Shown piece after piece: positions 7,798 to 17,172 of a DNA stretch of 64,000 nt. The position numbers and the translations under genes were made by a program. The stretch is taken from NCBI RefSeq assembly GCF_900221005.1, contig NZ_OBQI01000006.1, forward strand, positions 248,001 through 312,000, given 5' to 3'. This DNA comes from Blastococcus aggregatus (lineage in GTDB: Bacteria; Actinomycetota; Actinomycetes; Mycobacteriales; Geodermatophilaceae). Below the pieces are notes generated by a model. The model searched no databases. It was not told the DNA's origin and saw nothing but the letters and a program-made list of their open reading frames with translations. How positions within the stretch are numbered: the stretch's first letter is position 1; the number at the start of each line of letters is the position of its first letter.

Positions 7798-8924
7798 CGG
7801 TTCCCTCCGAACAGGACGGCGCGGCCGGGAGCCGGTGCGGTGGTGGGGGAGGCGAGCCGGACGGCCGGCACCCCCGACAGGTGGCGCTGGATCGCCTCGG
7901 CGACCCGGTCGAGCGGCAGGATCTCGTCGGCGAGGCCGGCCTGGGCCACCGCTCCGGGCATGCCCCAGACGACCGAGGTGGCCTGGTCCTGGGCCAGCAC
8001 CGTGCCGCCGGCGGCACGGATCTCGCCGGCGCCGTTGCGGCCGTCGGACCCCATGCCGGTCAGGACGACGCCGAGCACCGCGCCGTCGTAGGCGGCCACG
8101 GCCGAGCGGAACAGCGGGTCGACGGCGGGACGGCAGAAGTTCTCCGGCGGGCCCTGGTGCAGCCCGGTGGTGTGGGTGCCGCGACCGGGCCGGACGACGA
8201 GGTGGTGGTCGCCGGGGGCCAGGTGCACGGTGCCCGGCTGCAGCGGGACGCCGTCGGTGGCCTCCACGACGCGCAGCGCGCAGAGCCGGTCGAGTCGCTG
8301 GGCGAACTGGCGGGTGAACACCGGCGGCATGTGCTGGACGAGCAGGATCGGCACGGGCAGGGACGCCGGCAGCTGCGGCAGCAACTTGGCCAGGGCCTCG
8401 GGGCCGCCGGTGGAGGAGCCGATGACCAGGACCGCGGGCTTCTTGCCGGGGCCGGTGCGCGGCGCGGCCGGGGGAGGGGGAGCGATCCGGGCGGTCGGCC
8501 GGACGGGGGCGGCGGGGCGGCCGGTCAGCGCCTTGATCTTGGGGATGAGCTGCTCGCGCACGCTCTCCATCGACTGCGCGACGCTGCCGACGTTCGCCGG
8601 CTTGGTGACGTAGTCGTTGGCACCGGAGGACAGCGCGTCGAGGGTCGCGGTCGCGCCGCGCTCGGTGAGCGTGCTGAACATGATGATCGGGACGCGGTTG
8701 CGGGCGCCGCGGATCGCGCGGACCGCCTCGATGCCGTTCATCTCCGGCATCTCGATGTCCATCGTGATCAGGTCGGGCTTGAGCTGCTCGAGCTTGCTCA
8801 CGGCGACCTTGCCGTTGACGGCGGTACCCACGACCTCGATGCCGGGGTCCTCGGACAGCACGTCGGTCACGATCTTGCGGACGACGACCGAGTCGTCGAC
8901 CACCATCACCCGGATCGGGTTCAC
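7794..8924 (-). CDS. cheB: Chemotaxis methylesterase/response regulator CheB
   Basis: CheB removes methyl groups from receptors and deamidates them; phosphorylation by CheA activates it. The 376-residue protein has a receiver domain (phospho-Asp56 in ITMDIEMPEMNG), a Pro/Ala-rich linker, and the methylesterase domain with catalytic Ser (IGSSTGGPEA), His (LVQHMPP) and Asp (LTGMGSDGRNG). The start is GTG at 8924, seven bases after a perfect AGGAGG; the open frame extends further upstream but has no coding character there. It heads the six-gene che operon. Confidence 0.96.
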   Translation of the reverse strand: MNPIRVMVVDDSVVVRKIVTDVLSEDPGIEVVGTAVNGKVAVSKLEQLKPDLITMDIEMPEMNGIEAVRAIRGARNRVPIIMFSTLTERGATATLDALSSGANDYVTKPANVGSVAQSMESVREQLIPKIKALTGRPAAPVRPTARIAPPPPAAPRTGPGKKPAVLVIGSSTGGPEALAKLLPQLPASLPVPILLVQHMPPVFTRQFAQRLDRLCALRVVEATDGVPLQPGTVHLAPGDHHLVVRPGRGTHTTGLHQGPPENFCRPAVDPLFRSAVAAYDGAVLGVVLTGMGSDGRNGAGEIRAAGGTVLAQDQATSVVWGMPGAVAQAGLADEILPLDRVAEAIQRHLSGVPAVRLASPTTAPAPGRAVLFGGNR

Positions 8925-9289
8925 GTGCGTCCTCCTGGATTCCTGCCGGTGCAGCCCGACAGGACTGATCACTGCTGTATCGGCACCGTTTCCCGGCTTC
9001 TTGAGCGGGACCGGTCGTGCCTCAGCGGTGCTTTCCGGGGCTCTCCCGTCGTCACATCCGCACCATGAGCATCGGCGGCAACAAGGCGGAAGAAAAGGCG
9101 ACGGACCCAACCGTTACGCAATTCGCGGTCACCGTCCGAATGGCGGACGGAAAAGCATTTCGGGGCCTTGTCGACATCGCCGGGAAGGTGACCGGGCGCC
9201 ATTCCACGGCGCGTCTCCGACCTGCGGTTTCCGCCGTCGGCGGCGCCGCCGGAGGGGGGTCGCCCGGCCGGCGGGGGCGGGCGGAGGGG
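8925..9289. other. 365-base stretch without a gene, upstream of cheB
   Basis: Apart from the sigma-28-like promoter near its left end, I see no supported gene. Base composition is noticeably less GC-rich around 9060-9180 than in the flanking genes. A short plus-strand frame beginning with ATG at 9065 reads plausibly for some 50 residues but then runs antisense through the neighbouring gene, so I do not call it. A GC palindrome (CGGCGGCGCCGCCG) at 9238-9251 could end transcription of the next gene. Confidence 0.5.
8978..9004 (-). promoter_or_regulatory. Sigma-28 (FliA/WhiG-like) promoter for the cheB operon
   Basis: On the minus strand TCAAG, a 15-base spacer and GCCGATA match the flagellar/chemotaxis sigma factor pattern (TAAA box and GCCGATAA box). 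Transcription would start about 45 bases before the cheB GTG. Chemotaxis operons are classical targets of this sigma factor. Confidence 0.55.
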
Positions 9290-10186
9290 TCAGGCCGTGC
9301 GGGTGAGCGGCGCGCGCAGGACGGTCAGTGCGCCCTCGTCGAGCAGGTCGCCCATGGCGATGCCCTGGACGCAGCCGGCGACGGCGTTCCACGCCCCGGC
9401 GGCACCGTCGTGCCGGTCGAACCCGCCGTCGAGGAAGGCCTGGACGGCGTGCAGCTGCGCGGTGGCGAGCACCCGGATGCGGCCGGAGACGTGCGCGGCC
9501 CAGGACGCCTCGTGCATGGCGGTGGCCCACGGGCGGCGCTCGGCCCGGCCCTGGTCGACCGCGGCGCGCCAGCGGGCCCGGCCCGCGTCGTCCAGCGCGC
9601 GCAGCCCGTCGAGGAAGGCGGTCAGGTCGGCCCCGGCCGCACCGAGGTCGAGGCTCTCGGGTCCGGCCGGCGGGGTGCTGTCGGCCACCCGGTCGTAGGA
9701 GGCGGTGAGCTCCCGGCGCACCAGGGGCGGGAGCACCCCGGCGGCCCAGTAGCCGATGGCGGCGTCGGAGAGCACGTCGGCGGCCTCGGCGAGGAGCTCC
9801 GGGTCCAGCAGGGCCGCGGCCGGGTGCTCGGCGCCCAGGACGTCCTCGCGGAGCAGACGTTCCAGGGTGGGGGCGTCGCCGATGGTGCCCTGCTCGAGCT
9901 GCTCCACCAGGACGGCGGCGCGGTCGCCCGCGGCGCGGGCGCCGGCAGCGGCGGTGCGCACGTGCGGCACGGCGACGGCCATCTCGCGGGCGCGGCGGGA
10001 GCGGACGGCCAGGGTGAGCCGCTGGTCGCGCTCCAGGCCGCGGGCCGGGTGCACGGCGCCCAGCCGGGCGAGCGCGGCGTCGTCGGCCTGCAGCGCGGAG
10101 AGGAGCACGCCCGCCAGCGCCCGGCCGGCGGGCAGGCGGACGAGGTCGAACCCGAGGGTGGCGGCACTGACCAGCGTGTACGGCAC
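9290..10186 (-). CDS. Unknown protein inside the chemotaxis locus
   Basis: I do not recognise this 298-residue protein. It is mostly Ala/Leu-rich helix with no signal peptide, no membrane segment and no obvious catalytic motif. A repeated-looking helical layout (LERLLREDVLGAEHP, LLAEAADVLSDAAIGYW) suggests an all-alpha fold. The start is GTG at 10186, preceded by a GGAGG ribosome site. It is on the same strand as the che genes, between cheW and cheB, so a role in signalling-complex assembly or as an additional regulator is possible. That is inference from position only. Confidence 0.75.
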   Translation of the reverse strand: MPYTLVSAATLGFDLVRLPAGRALAGVLLSALQADDAALARLGAVHPARGLERDQRLTLAVRSRRAREMAVAVPHVRTAAAGARAAGDRAAVLVEQLEQGTIGDAPTLERLLREDVLGAEHPAAALLDPELLAEAADVLSDAAIGYWAAGVLPPLVRRELTASYDRVADSTPPAGPESLDLGAAGADLTAFLDGLRALDDAGRARWRAAVDQGRAERRPWATAMHEASWAAHVSGRIRVLATAQLHAVQAFLDGGFDRHDGAAGAWNAVAGCVQGIAMGDLLDEGALTVLRAPLTRTA

Positions 10187-10257
10187 AGCGCGCCTCCGAA
10201 AGGGCCGGGATCGTGGAGTCCCCATGCTGGCGGTGATCGCGCCGGAACGCCACGCGA

Positions 10258-10293
10258 CCGTCACCCCATGGCAGGAGCCTGCCGGGGTGACGG
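10258..10293 (-). terminator. Terminator hairpin after cheW
   Basis: CGTCACCCC plus GGCAGG pair with CCTGCC plus GGGGTGACG, leaving a two-base bulge and a two-base loop. It starts about 47 bases after the cheW stop on the minus strand and probably ends the cheA-cheW transcript. Confidence 0.55.
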
Positions 10294-10339
10294 CCGCGTG
10301 TCCGTACTGTCTGTGCTATCGGGGAACTCCGGAGCGTTA

Positions 10340-10807
10340 CTAGGCGCTGACCGCCTTGTGCACGTCCAGCGCGAGCAGCAGCTGCCCGTCCAGCTTGTAG
10401 GCACCGCGGATCAGGTCGCGCGACTGACCCTCGAGCGTGTCCGGCGGCGCCTCGAAGTCCGCGGCGTCCACGTCGACGACGTCGGCGATGGAGTCCACGA
10501 GCAGGCTGACCGCCTCGCCGTCGAGCCGGACGACGATGACGACGGCGTCGGTGCCCTCCGGGCGGGCCGGGCGGCCGAGCCGCTCGCGCAGCTCGATCGC
10601 CGTCACCACCTGGCCCCGCAGGTTGATCAGGCCGGCGACGGCGCTGGGCGCCAGCGGCACGCGGGTGAGCTGCTGGCTGCGCAGCACCTCCTGCACGTGC
10701 TCGACCTCGACGCCGTACAGGTCGCCGTCGAGCCGGAAGGTGGCCAGCTGACCGCTGGTGGCCGAGGCCACCGAGCCGTCACTGGTCGCGTAGTCGGTCG
10801 CGGTCAC
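10340..10807 (-). CDS. cheW: Chemotaxis coupling protein CheW
   Basis: CheW links receptors to the CheA kinase in the signalling array. The 155-residue protein is one CheW domain: FRLDGDLYGVEVEHVQEVL at the front, then LINLRGQVVTAIELRERLG (the conserved NLRG motif), and VDSIADVVDVDA towards the end. Its GTG start lies one base after the cheA stop, so the two are translated together. CheA in this locus itself carries two CheW-like domains, so the array may have an unusual ratio of coupling modules. Confidence 0.95.
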   Translation of the reverse strand: MTATDYATSDGSVASATSGQLATFRLDGDLYGVEVEHVQEVLRSQQLTRVPLAPSAVAGLINLRGQVVTAIELRERLGRPARPEGTDAVVIVVRLDGEAVSLLVDSIADVVDVDAADFEAPPDTLEGQSRDLIRGAYKLDGQLLLALDVHKAVSA

Positions 10808-10808
10808 G

Positions 10809-13256
10809 TCAGACCTCCAGGTAGGAGCCGGGAACGCCGGACGGCGTGAGGGCGGTGGGGTGGGCCGGGCTGTCGAGCGCCGCCAGAGCGGCTGCGGGCG
10901 CGGGGTGTCCCGCGTAGAACGCCGGGTCGGCCGCGAGGATCGCGGCACGGACGTCGAGCAGTTCGGTCACCCGGTCGCCGAGGACGGCGGAGCCGAGCAG
11001 CCCCAGGTCGTCGATGTCGCTGCGCACCGCGGACTCGCCGTCGACGATGTCGAGGATCTCCTCCACGACGATCGCCACGCTGCGGCCGTGGTCGGCGTAG
11101 ACGATGACCTCGAGGACCTCGCGGTCGTTCTCGCCGTAGGCGCCCAGGTGCCGGTCGAGCCGGACGATCGGGAGGATGGCGCCGCGGTACTGCACCACCT
11201 CGCGGTTGCCGACCTTCTCGACCGCGTCGGCGCGGACCTGCTCGAGCCGGGTGACGGTGTCCAGCGGGATCGCCACGCGCCGGCCGCCGCCGATGGAGGC
11301 GAGCAGCATGCGCTGGCGCTCGGTCTCCGCGGCCGCGGCGGAGCTCACCGAGGCGCGCGACTCCTGGCGCTCGGCGGTCTCGGTCCGCAGGGCGCGGCGG
11401 GCGAGGGCCTGCACGTCCAGGATGAGGGCGACCGTGCCGTCACCGAGGACCGTGGCGCCGGAGTACAGCCCGATCTGCTTGAGCTGGCCGCCGACCGCCT
11501 TGACGACGATCTCCTCGGTGTTGATGACCCGGTCCACGACGAGGCCGAAGCGACGGCCCTCGGAGCGGAGGACGGCGATGACGACGTGGCCGTCGTGCCG
11601 CTCGGAGGTCAGGCCGAGGACGTCGGTGAGCCGGACGAGGGGGAGCAGCTCGCCGCGGAGCCGGTAGACCTGCGCGCCGCCGACCTCCTCGACGGCGTTC
11701 GCGGCCTTCTCGGCGTCCAGGCTGACCAGTTCCTGCAGGCTGATCTGCGGGATGGCGTAGCGGTCGGTGGCGCACTCGACGGTGAGCGCCGGGACGATCG
11801 CCAGCGTCAGCGGGATGCGCAGCCGGCAGACCGTGCCGATGCCCGGGTCGGACTCGACCTCGATGGTGCCGCCGATGGACTCGATGTTGGTCTTGACCAC
11901 GTCCATGCCGACGCCGCGGCCCGAGACGTTGGTGACGGCCGCGGCGGTGGAGAAGCCGGGCAGGAAGATCAGCTGGAGGACGTCCGACGGGCTCATCCGG
12001 GCGAGCGCGTCCGGGGTGATCAGGCCGCGCTCGACGGCCTTGGCGCCCAGCTTGGCGGGGTCGATGCCGGCGCCGTCGTCGGCGACCTCCACGACCACCT
12101 GACCGCTCTCGTGGCGGGCGCGCAGGGTGAGCACGCCCTCGGAGGCCTTGCCCGCCTTCTTGCGCGCCTCGGGGGTCTCGATGCCGTGGTCGACGGAGTT
12201 GCGCACCAGGTGGGTCAGCGGGTCCTTGACGGCCTCGAGCAGGGTCTTGTCCAGCTCGGTCTCCCGGCCCTCCATCTCCAGGCGGACCGACTTGCCGCAC
12301 TGCTGGCCGAGGTCGCGGACGACGCGGGGCAGCTTGGACCAGATGTGGTCGATCGGCTGCATGCGCGTCTTCATGACGCCCTCCTGCAGCTCGCTGGCGA
12401 TCAGGTTCAGCCGCTGCGAGGCCCGGATCAGGTCGGTGTCGGTCTGCCGGGCGACGTTCTGGACGATCTGGTTGCGGGTCAGCACGAGCTCACCCACCAG
12501 CAGCATCAGCTCGTCGAGCAGGTCGACGTCGACGCGGATGGTGCTGTCGGCGACGGCGCGGCGGGGCTGGCCGCCGGTGCCCTCGACGACAGGCGCCTCG
12601 TGGTCGGCGGTCTCCTCGGGCAGGGTCTCGGGCACGGCGGGGGTCACGTCCTCGATGAGCTCGTCGGCAGGAACGGGGGCCGGCGCGGGGACGGCGGCGG
12701 CCTTGATGCGGGGGGCGCGCTTGGCGGGGGCCTTCGCAGCCGCCTTGGCAGCGGGTGCCTTGGCAGCGTTGGCCTTCGCAGCGGGGGCCGTGGCAGCGGA
12801 GGCCTTGGCCGCGGCCGCCTCGGCCGGAGCCGGGGCGGCAGGGGCCTCCGGCACCGGCGCGGGGGCCGGGGTGTCCTCCATCGCCGCGGTGACGGCGGCG
12901 ACGGAGGCGGAGACGTCCACGGTGCCCTCGCCACCGTTGGCCTCGATCGAGGTCAGCAGGGCGCGCACGGTGTCGACCATCTGCAGCAGCACGTTGGTGC
13001 GGTGCGGCGTCAGGGCCAGCTCGCCGTCCCGCAGCCGCGACAGCATGTTCTCGCCGACGTGCGTGACCTGCTCCAGCTTGTTGAAGGCCAGGAAGCCGCT
13101 GGTGCCCTTGATCGTGTGGATGGTCCGGAAGATGCTGGACAGCCGCTCGCGGGAGTTGGGCTCCTGCTCGAGGGCGACCAGGTCGGAGTCCAGCTGGTCC
13201 AGGTTCTCGTGGCTCTCGACCAGGAACTCCTCGACGATGTCGTCCAGACCGTCCAC
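10809..13256 (-). CDS. cheA: Chemotaxis histidine kinase CheA with two C-terminal CheW domains
   Basis: CheA autophosphorylates in response to receptors and passes phosphate to CheY and CheB. The 815-residue protein has P1 (phospho-His47 in IHTIKGTSG), a long Ala/Pro/Lys-rich linker (about 130-235) in place of a clear P2, the P3 dimerisation helices, and the P4 ATPase with an N-box (LVRNSVDHGIE) and G-boxes (VADDGAGID, GRGVGMDVV). P5 follows (IPQISLQELV, VYRLRGELLPLVRL), then a second CheW-like domain (VAIPLDTVTRLEQV, YRGAILPIVRLDR). The start is GTG with a poor ribosome site. The extra CheW domain makes it longer than the usual 650-750 residues. Confidence 0.95.
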   Translation of the reverse strand: MDGLDDIVEEFLVESHENLDQLDSDLVALEQEPNSRERLSSIFRTIHTIKGTSGFLAFNKLEQVTHVGENMLSRLRDGELALTPHRTNVLLQMVDTVRALLTSIEANGGEGTVDVSASVAAVTAAMEDTPAPAPVPEAPAAPAPAEAAAAKASAATAPAAKANAAKAPAAKAAAKAPAKRAPRIKAAAVPAPAPVPADELIEDVTPAVPETLPEETADHEAPVVEGTGGQPRRAVADSTIRVDVDLLDELMLLVGELVLTRNQIVQNVARQTDTDLIRASQRLNLIASELQEGVMKTRMQPIDHIWSKLPRVVRDLGQQCGKSVRLEMEGRETELDKTLLEAVKDPLTHLVRNSVDHGIETPEARKKAGKASEGVLTLRARHESGQVVVEVADDGAGIDPAKLGAKAVERGLITPDALARMSPSDVLQLIFLPGFSTAAAVTNVSGRGVGMDVVKTNIESIGGTIEVESDPGIGTVCRLRIPLTLAIVPALTVECATDRYAIPQISLQELVSLDAEKAANAVEEVGGAQVYRLRGELLPLVRLTDVLGLTSERHDGHVVIAVLRSEGRRFGLVVDRVINTEEIVVKAVGGQLKQIGLYSGATVLGDGTVALILDVQALARRALRTETAERQESRASVSSAAAAETERQRMLLASIGGGRRVAIPLDTVTRLEQVRADAVEKVGNREVVQYRGAILPIVRLDRHLGAYGENDREVLEVIVYADHGRSVAIVVEEILDIVDGESAVRSDIDDLGLLGSAVLGDRVTELLDVRAAILAADPAFYAGHPAPAAALAALDSPAHPTALTPSGVPGSYLEV

Positions 13257-13312
13257 GGGGTGTCTCTCTCTCTGCTTCGCATCGGAGCGCAGTCGCCCCG
13301 CTGGGTTCTCGG

Positions 13313-13355
13313 CGCGGACGGCGGCGGACTCAAGGTGAATCCGCCGCCGACCGCG
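13313..13355 (-). terminator. Hairpin between receptor 1 and cheA
   Basis: CGCGGACGGCGGCGGA pairs with TCCGCCGCCGACCGCG with a single mismatch around an 11-base loop. It can end the receptor transcript. It would also lie at the 5' end of any transcript started from the sigma-28-like box just upstream, so it may instead shape the cheA leader. Confidence 0.5.
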
Positions 13356-13368
13356 GCCGTCTGGATCG

Positions 13369-13376
13369 TTATCGGC
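13369..13376 (-). promoter_or_regulatory. Sigma-28-like -10 box upstream of cheA
   Basis: A perfect GCCGATAA lies on the minus strand 113 bases before the cheA start. No good -35 box is visible at the expected spacing, so this is only a candidate promoter. Confidence 0.35.
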
Positions 13377-13386
13377 AGGCCGGGCG

Positions 13387-15018
13387 TCAGTAGGTGAAAC
13401 GGCCCACCGTGGTGCGCAGGTCGGCGGCCATCCGGGAGAGCTCGTCGACCGCCGTCCGCGTCTGGGTCAGTGCCTGGGTCGTGGAGTCGGCGGCCGTGGA
13501 GACACCGGTGATGTTCTCCGCGATCTGGCCCGAGCCCGAGGCCGCCTCCTGCACCGACCGCGACATCTCGTTGGTGGTGGCGGTCTGCTCCTCCACCGCG
13601 CTGGCGATGGTGGTCTGCCGGTCGGAGATCTGCGCGACGATGCTCGAGATCTCCTCGATGGCGGCGACGGCGGCGCTGGTGTCGCCCTGGATCGACTGCA
13701 CCCGCCGGGCGATGTCCTCGGTCGCCTTGGCGGTCTCCTGCGCCAGCTCCTTGACCTCGTTGGCGACGACGGCGAAGCCCTTGCCGGCCTCCCCGGCCCG
13801 CGCGGCCTCGATGGTGGCGTTGAGGGCCAGCAGGTTGGTCTGCTCGGCGATCGAGGTGATGACCTTGACGACGTTGCCGATCTCGGCGGAGGACTCGCCC
13901 AGCTTGGTCACGGTGGCGGTGGTCTTCTCGGCAGCGGTCACCGCGCGGGCGGCGACATCGCTGGCCTCCGCGGCGTTGCTGGCGATCTCGCGGATCGAGG
14001 CGCCCATCTGCTCCGCACCCGCGGCGACGGTCTGCACGCTGCGGCTGACCTCCTCCGCGGCGGCGGACACCACGCCGGACTGGGCGCTGGTCTCCTCGGC
14101 CGAGGCCGAGATCTGGGCGGACGAGGCCGACAGCTCCTCGGAGGAGGCGGCGACGGCGTCGGCCGAGCCGGCGACCTCACCCAGGACGGCGCGCAGGTTG
14201 GCGACGGCGGTGTCGAGGGCCTGGCCCATCCGGCCGAGCTCGTCGGCGGAGGTGAGCCCGCTGGACGTGGTGAGGTCGCCGGCGGCGAGGGCCTCGGCCA
14301 CGTCCTGGACCTTGCGGGTCGAGCGCGCGATGCCACTGGCCACGAACCAGCCGAGCGCGAGCGCGAGACCGATGCCGGCGAGCATCAGCACGAGCGCGAG
14401 GGTCCGCTGGAACTCGTAGTCGGTGCGGATGGTGGCGGCGGCGCTCTCGGCCTCGGCGGACTCGACCTCCCGGAGCGACTGGATGCCCTCCTGGACGGCG
14501 ACCCCGAGAGACGAGCCCTGCTCGGCGTTCTGCGCCATCCAGGTGGTGAAGTCGGAGGCCTGGGCCAGGGGGACGAGCACGTCCTGCTGGAAGGCGACGT
14601 AGTCGGCGGTGTCGGCCAGGATCACGTCCAGGGCCGCCTGCTTGTCGGTGTCCCCGGCGGTCGTGGCGCGGTAGGCCTCGGCGGCTGCCTCGAAGTCGGC
14701 GCCGAGCGTGGCGACCTTGGTCATGCTGGCTGCCGGGTCGGCACCGAGGATGGTGTCCCGGATGTTGGTCCGCATGTCGCCGACCAGCGCGTCCATGTCG
14801 CCGGCGGCCGAGACGCCGAGCAGGTTGCTCCGGTACAGGACGTCGGCCCCGTCGGCCGCGGAGCCCAGAGCACTCAGCCCCATGAAGCCGACCGCGCCGG
14901 TGATGACGGCGGACACGGTGACCGTGCTGAGGACCTTGACCTTGACCGATCGGTCGGCCCACCAGGACATACCCCGACCCGCCGGGATGGGCGTGGCGGT
15001 GCGGTCGGATCGGGTCAT
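13387..15018 (-). CDS. Methyl-accepting chemotaxis protein 1
   Basis: A membrane chemoreceptor of 543 residues. It has a basic N-terminus, one transmembrane helix (about 28-51), a helical extracytoplasmic sensor of some 150 residues and a second membrane helix ([20 protein letters not shown]). A HAMP linker and the signalling helices follow, with the conserved hairpin tip [19 protein letters not shown]. The ATG at 15018 was chosen over the longer open frame because the membrane start follows it closely. It lies next to cheA in the same orientation. The sensor domain has no recognisable ligand motif. It ends in VGRFTY like its paralogues. Confidence 0.94.
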   Translation of the reverse strand: MTRSDRTATPIPAGRGMSWWADRSVKVKVLSTVTVSAVITGAVGFMGLSALGSAADGADVLYRSNLLGVSAAGDMDALVGDMRTNIRDTILGADPAASMTKVATLGADFEAAAEAYRATTAGDTDKQAALDVILADTADYVAFQQDVLVPLAQASDFTTWMAQNAEQGSSLGVAVQEGIQSLREVESAEAESAAATIRTDYEFQRTLALVLMLAGIGLALALGWFVASGIARSTRKVQDVAEALAAGDLTTSSGLTSADELGRMGQALDTAVANLRAVLGEVAGSADAVAASSEELSASSAQISASAEETSAQSGVVSAAAEEVSRSVQTVAAGAEQMGASIREIASNAAEASDVAARAVTAAEKTTATVTKLGESSAEIGNVVKVITSIAEQTNLLALNATIEAARAGEAGKGFAVVANEVKELAQETAKATEDIARRVQSIQGDTSAAVAAIEEISSIVAQISDRQTTIASAVEEQTATTNEMSRSVQEAASGSGQIAENITGVSTAADSTTQALTQTRTAVDELSRMAADLRTTVGRFTY

Positions 15019-15224
15019 GACTCTTCTCCAGAGGAAAGGGCGGGTTGTCCGCGCCGGGGCCGGTCCTTCGGCCTGTCCGCCACCCGATGGGGTGGCTCCA
15101 GAAAGGTAGGACGGAACGGATCCGGTATTGCTGCGCTCGAAACGTGTCGCGGTCGGAATTCGAGAAAGCTCGCCCATGCGCTTTCCGGTGTCGACATGAC
15201 GCCACGCGGAATGGCTTGAGAATG

Positions 15225-15263
15225 GCGACGGGGTGGCGGCCGGATCGGCCGCCACCCCGTCGC
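15225..15263 (-). terminator. Strong terminator hairpin after receptor 2
   Basis: A perfect 17-bp stem (GCGACGGGGTGGCGGCC and its complement) with a five-base loop lies 30 bases past the stop of the second receptor. A close relative occupies the same place after receptor 3. Confidence 0.75.
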
Positions 15264-15292
15264 GGGTGGATCAGAGGTGGATCAGGGTCGGC

Positions 15293-16906
15293 TCAGTAGG
15301 TGAACCGCCCCACCGTGGTGCGCAGGTCGGACGCCATGCGGGAGAGCTCGTCCACGGCGACCCGGGTCTGGGTGAGCGCCTGCGTGGTGGAGTCGGCCGC
15401 GGCGGAGACGCCGGTGATGTTCTCCGCGATCTGCCCCGAGCCCGACGCCGCCTCCTGCACCGACCGCGACATCTCGCTGGTCGTCGCCGTCTGCTCCTCC
15501 ACCGCGGAGGCGATGGTGGTCTGCCGGTCGGAGATCTGCGCGACGATCGAGCTGATCTCCTCGATCGCGCTGACCGCGGCGGTGGTGTCGCCCTGGATCG
15601 CCAGCACCCGGCGGGCGATGTCCTCGGTCGCCTTCGCCGTCTCCTGCGCCAGCTCCTTGACCTCGTTGGCGACGACGGCGAAGCCCTTGCCGGCCTCCCC
15701 GGCGCGGGCGGCCTCGATGGTGGCGTTCAGCGCCAGCAGGTTCGTCTGCTCCGCGATGCTCGTGATCACCTTCACGACGTTGCCGATCTCCGCCGACGAG
15801 TCCCCCAGCCGGGAGACGGTGGCCGTCGTCCGCTCGGCCGCCGTCACCGCGCGGGACGCGACCTCGCTGGCCTCCGCGGCGTTGCTTGCGATCTCCCGGA
15901 TCGAGGCACCCATCTGCTCCGCGCCGGCCGCCACCGTCTGCACGCTGCGGGACACCTCATCCGCTGCTCCGGCGACGACACCCGACTGGGCGCTGGTCTC
16001 CTCGGCCGAGGCCGAGATCTGCGCGGACGAGGCCGACAGCTCCTCCGAGGAGGCGGCGACGGCGTCGGCCGAGCCGGCGACCTCACCCAGGACCGCCCGC
16101 AGGTTCTCCTGCGCCGTCGCCAGGGACGCAGCCATGCGCCCCAGCTCGTCCTGCGAGGTGACCTCCGGCACGACCGTCAGGTCGCCGCCGGCCAGCGCCA
16201 CCACCGAGGCCTGGACGCTCTTCACGGTCCTGACGATCTGGCGCACGACGACGAAGGCCATCCCGCCGGCCAGCAGGATGCCGACCGCGAGGGCCGTCCA
16301 GAGCGTCGTGACGGCCGACGAGGCGATCGCCTCGGCCTCGGCGGTGTCGGCCTCACCCGCGGCCACGCGCCGGTCCTGCATGGCCTGGTACTCGTCCATG
16401 GTCAGGTCCGAGGCGTCCTGCAGGGGACCGGCGACGACCGCGGCGACCGTGGCGAGATCGCCGGCGTCCGCCGCCGGCACCAGCTGCCCCTCGGCGGCGA
16501 CGTAGAACGTGTCAAGGTGGCCGCGGAAGACATCGAAGGCCTCCTTGTTCACCGTCACCGCGGCGTAGGCGTCGAGCTGCCCGTCGAGAGTTTCGCGGCG
16601 CTCGGCCAGGTCGGTGCGCAGGGCGGCTCGCGTCTCCGCGTCCGCGAGCCCGTACTGGTTGTACCGAGCGCGGTCGCCCTGCCAGCTGCGCTGGATGTTG
16701 GCCAGATCCGCGAGCGTCGACACGTTCTCGTTGATCGCGACGGCGGCGGTGTTGAGCGAGCTGATCCGCGAGACGGCCAGGGCGGCCATCGTCATCGCCA
16801 CGAGCGCCAGCACGGCGACGGCGGACCCGATCTTGACGGCGATCGGCCGGTTGGCCAGCCAGTTGCCGGCCTTTCCGGAGCGGACGGGGACGGCGGGTGC
16901 GGACAT
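15293..16906 (-). CDS. Methyl-accepting chemotaxis protein 2
   Basis: A 537-residue chemoreceptor. The first membrane helix ([20 protein letters not shown]) begins near residue 26. The sensor looks like a four-helix bundle ([20 protein letters not shown], about 150 residues) and the second membrane helix is [24 protein letters not shown] and signalling domains follow, with the same tip and C-terminus as the other receptors. The start is ATG at 16906. The sensor differs from receptors 1, 3 and 4, implying a different stimulus; the ligand cannot be read from sequence. Confidence 0.94.
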   Translation of the reverse strand: MSAPAVPVRSGKAGNWLANRPIAVKIGSAVAVLALVAMTMAALAVSRISSLNTAAVAINENVSTLADLANIQRSWQGDRARYNQYGLADAETRAALRTDLAERRETLDGQLDAYAAVTVNKEAFDVFRGHLDTFYVAAEGQLVPAADAGDLATVAAVVAGPLQDASDLTMDEYQAMQDRRVAAGEADTAEAEAIASSAVTTLWTALAVGILLAGGMAFVVVRQIVRTVKSVQASVVALAGGDLTVVPEVTSQDELGRMAASLATAQENLRAVLGEVAGSADAVAASSEELSASSAQISASAEETSAQSGVVAGAADEVSRSVQTVAAGAEQMGASIREIASNAAEASEVASRAVTAAERTTATVSRLGDSSAEIGNVVKVITSIAEQTNLLALNATIEAARAGEAGKGFAVVANEVKELAQETAKATEDIARRVLAIQGDTTAAVSAIEEISSIVAQISDRQTTIASAVEEQTATTSEMSRSVQEAASGSGQIAENITGVSAAADSTTQALTQTRVAVDELSRMASDLRTTVGRFTY

Positions 16907-17103
16907 GGGGTACTCCTGGGCGTAGATGTCGATGCATTCACCCAGTCGGCGTCGTCGGTGAGCCTTCGGGGGAAATGCATCCTCTGCCGTTCCGGACGAG
17001 GTCGGGACACAATTCGAGACGTGTCGCAACTCGGAGGCCGGAAAGTTCGACGGCCACCTCCGCGGAGTCGACATGACGCCATTCGATGAATGGTGAGGAA
17101 ATG

Positions 17104-17142
17104 GCGACGGGGTGGCGACCGGTGCGGCCGCCACCCCGTCGC
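17104..17142 (-). terminator. Terminator hairpin after receptor 3
   Basis: GCGACGGGGTGGC pairs with GCCACCCCGTCGC as a 13-bp stem, with further imperfect pairing inside. It is a diverged copy of the hairpin after receptor 2, so the intergenic unit was duplicated together with the gene. Confidence 0.7.
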
Positions 17143-17172
17143 GGGTGGATCTGGGGAGGAGTCAGACTCGGC

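Noticed and set aside
9065..9235. Short plus-strand frame with plausible composition upstream of cheB
   Set aside because: It has no stop before running antisense through the neighbouring gene for hundreds of codons, and lacks a clear ribosome site.
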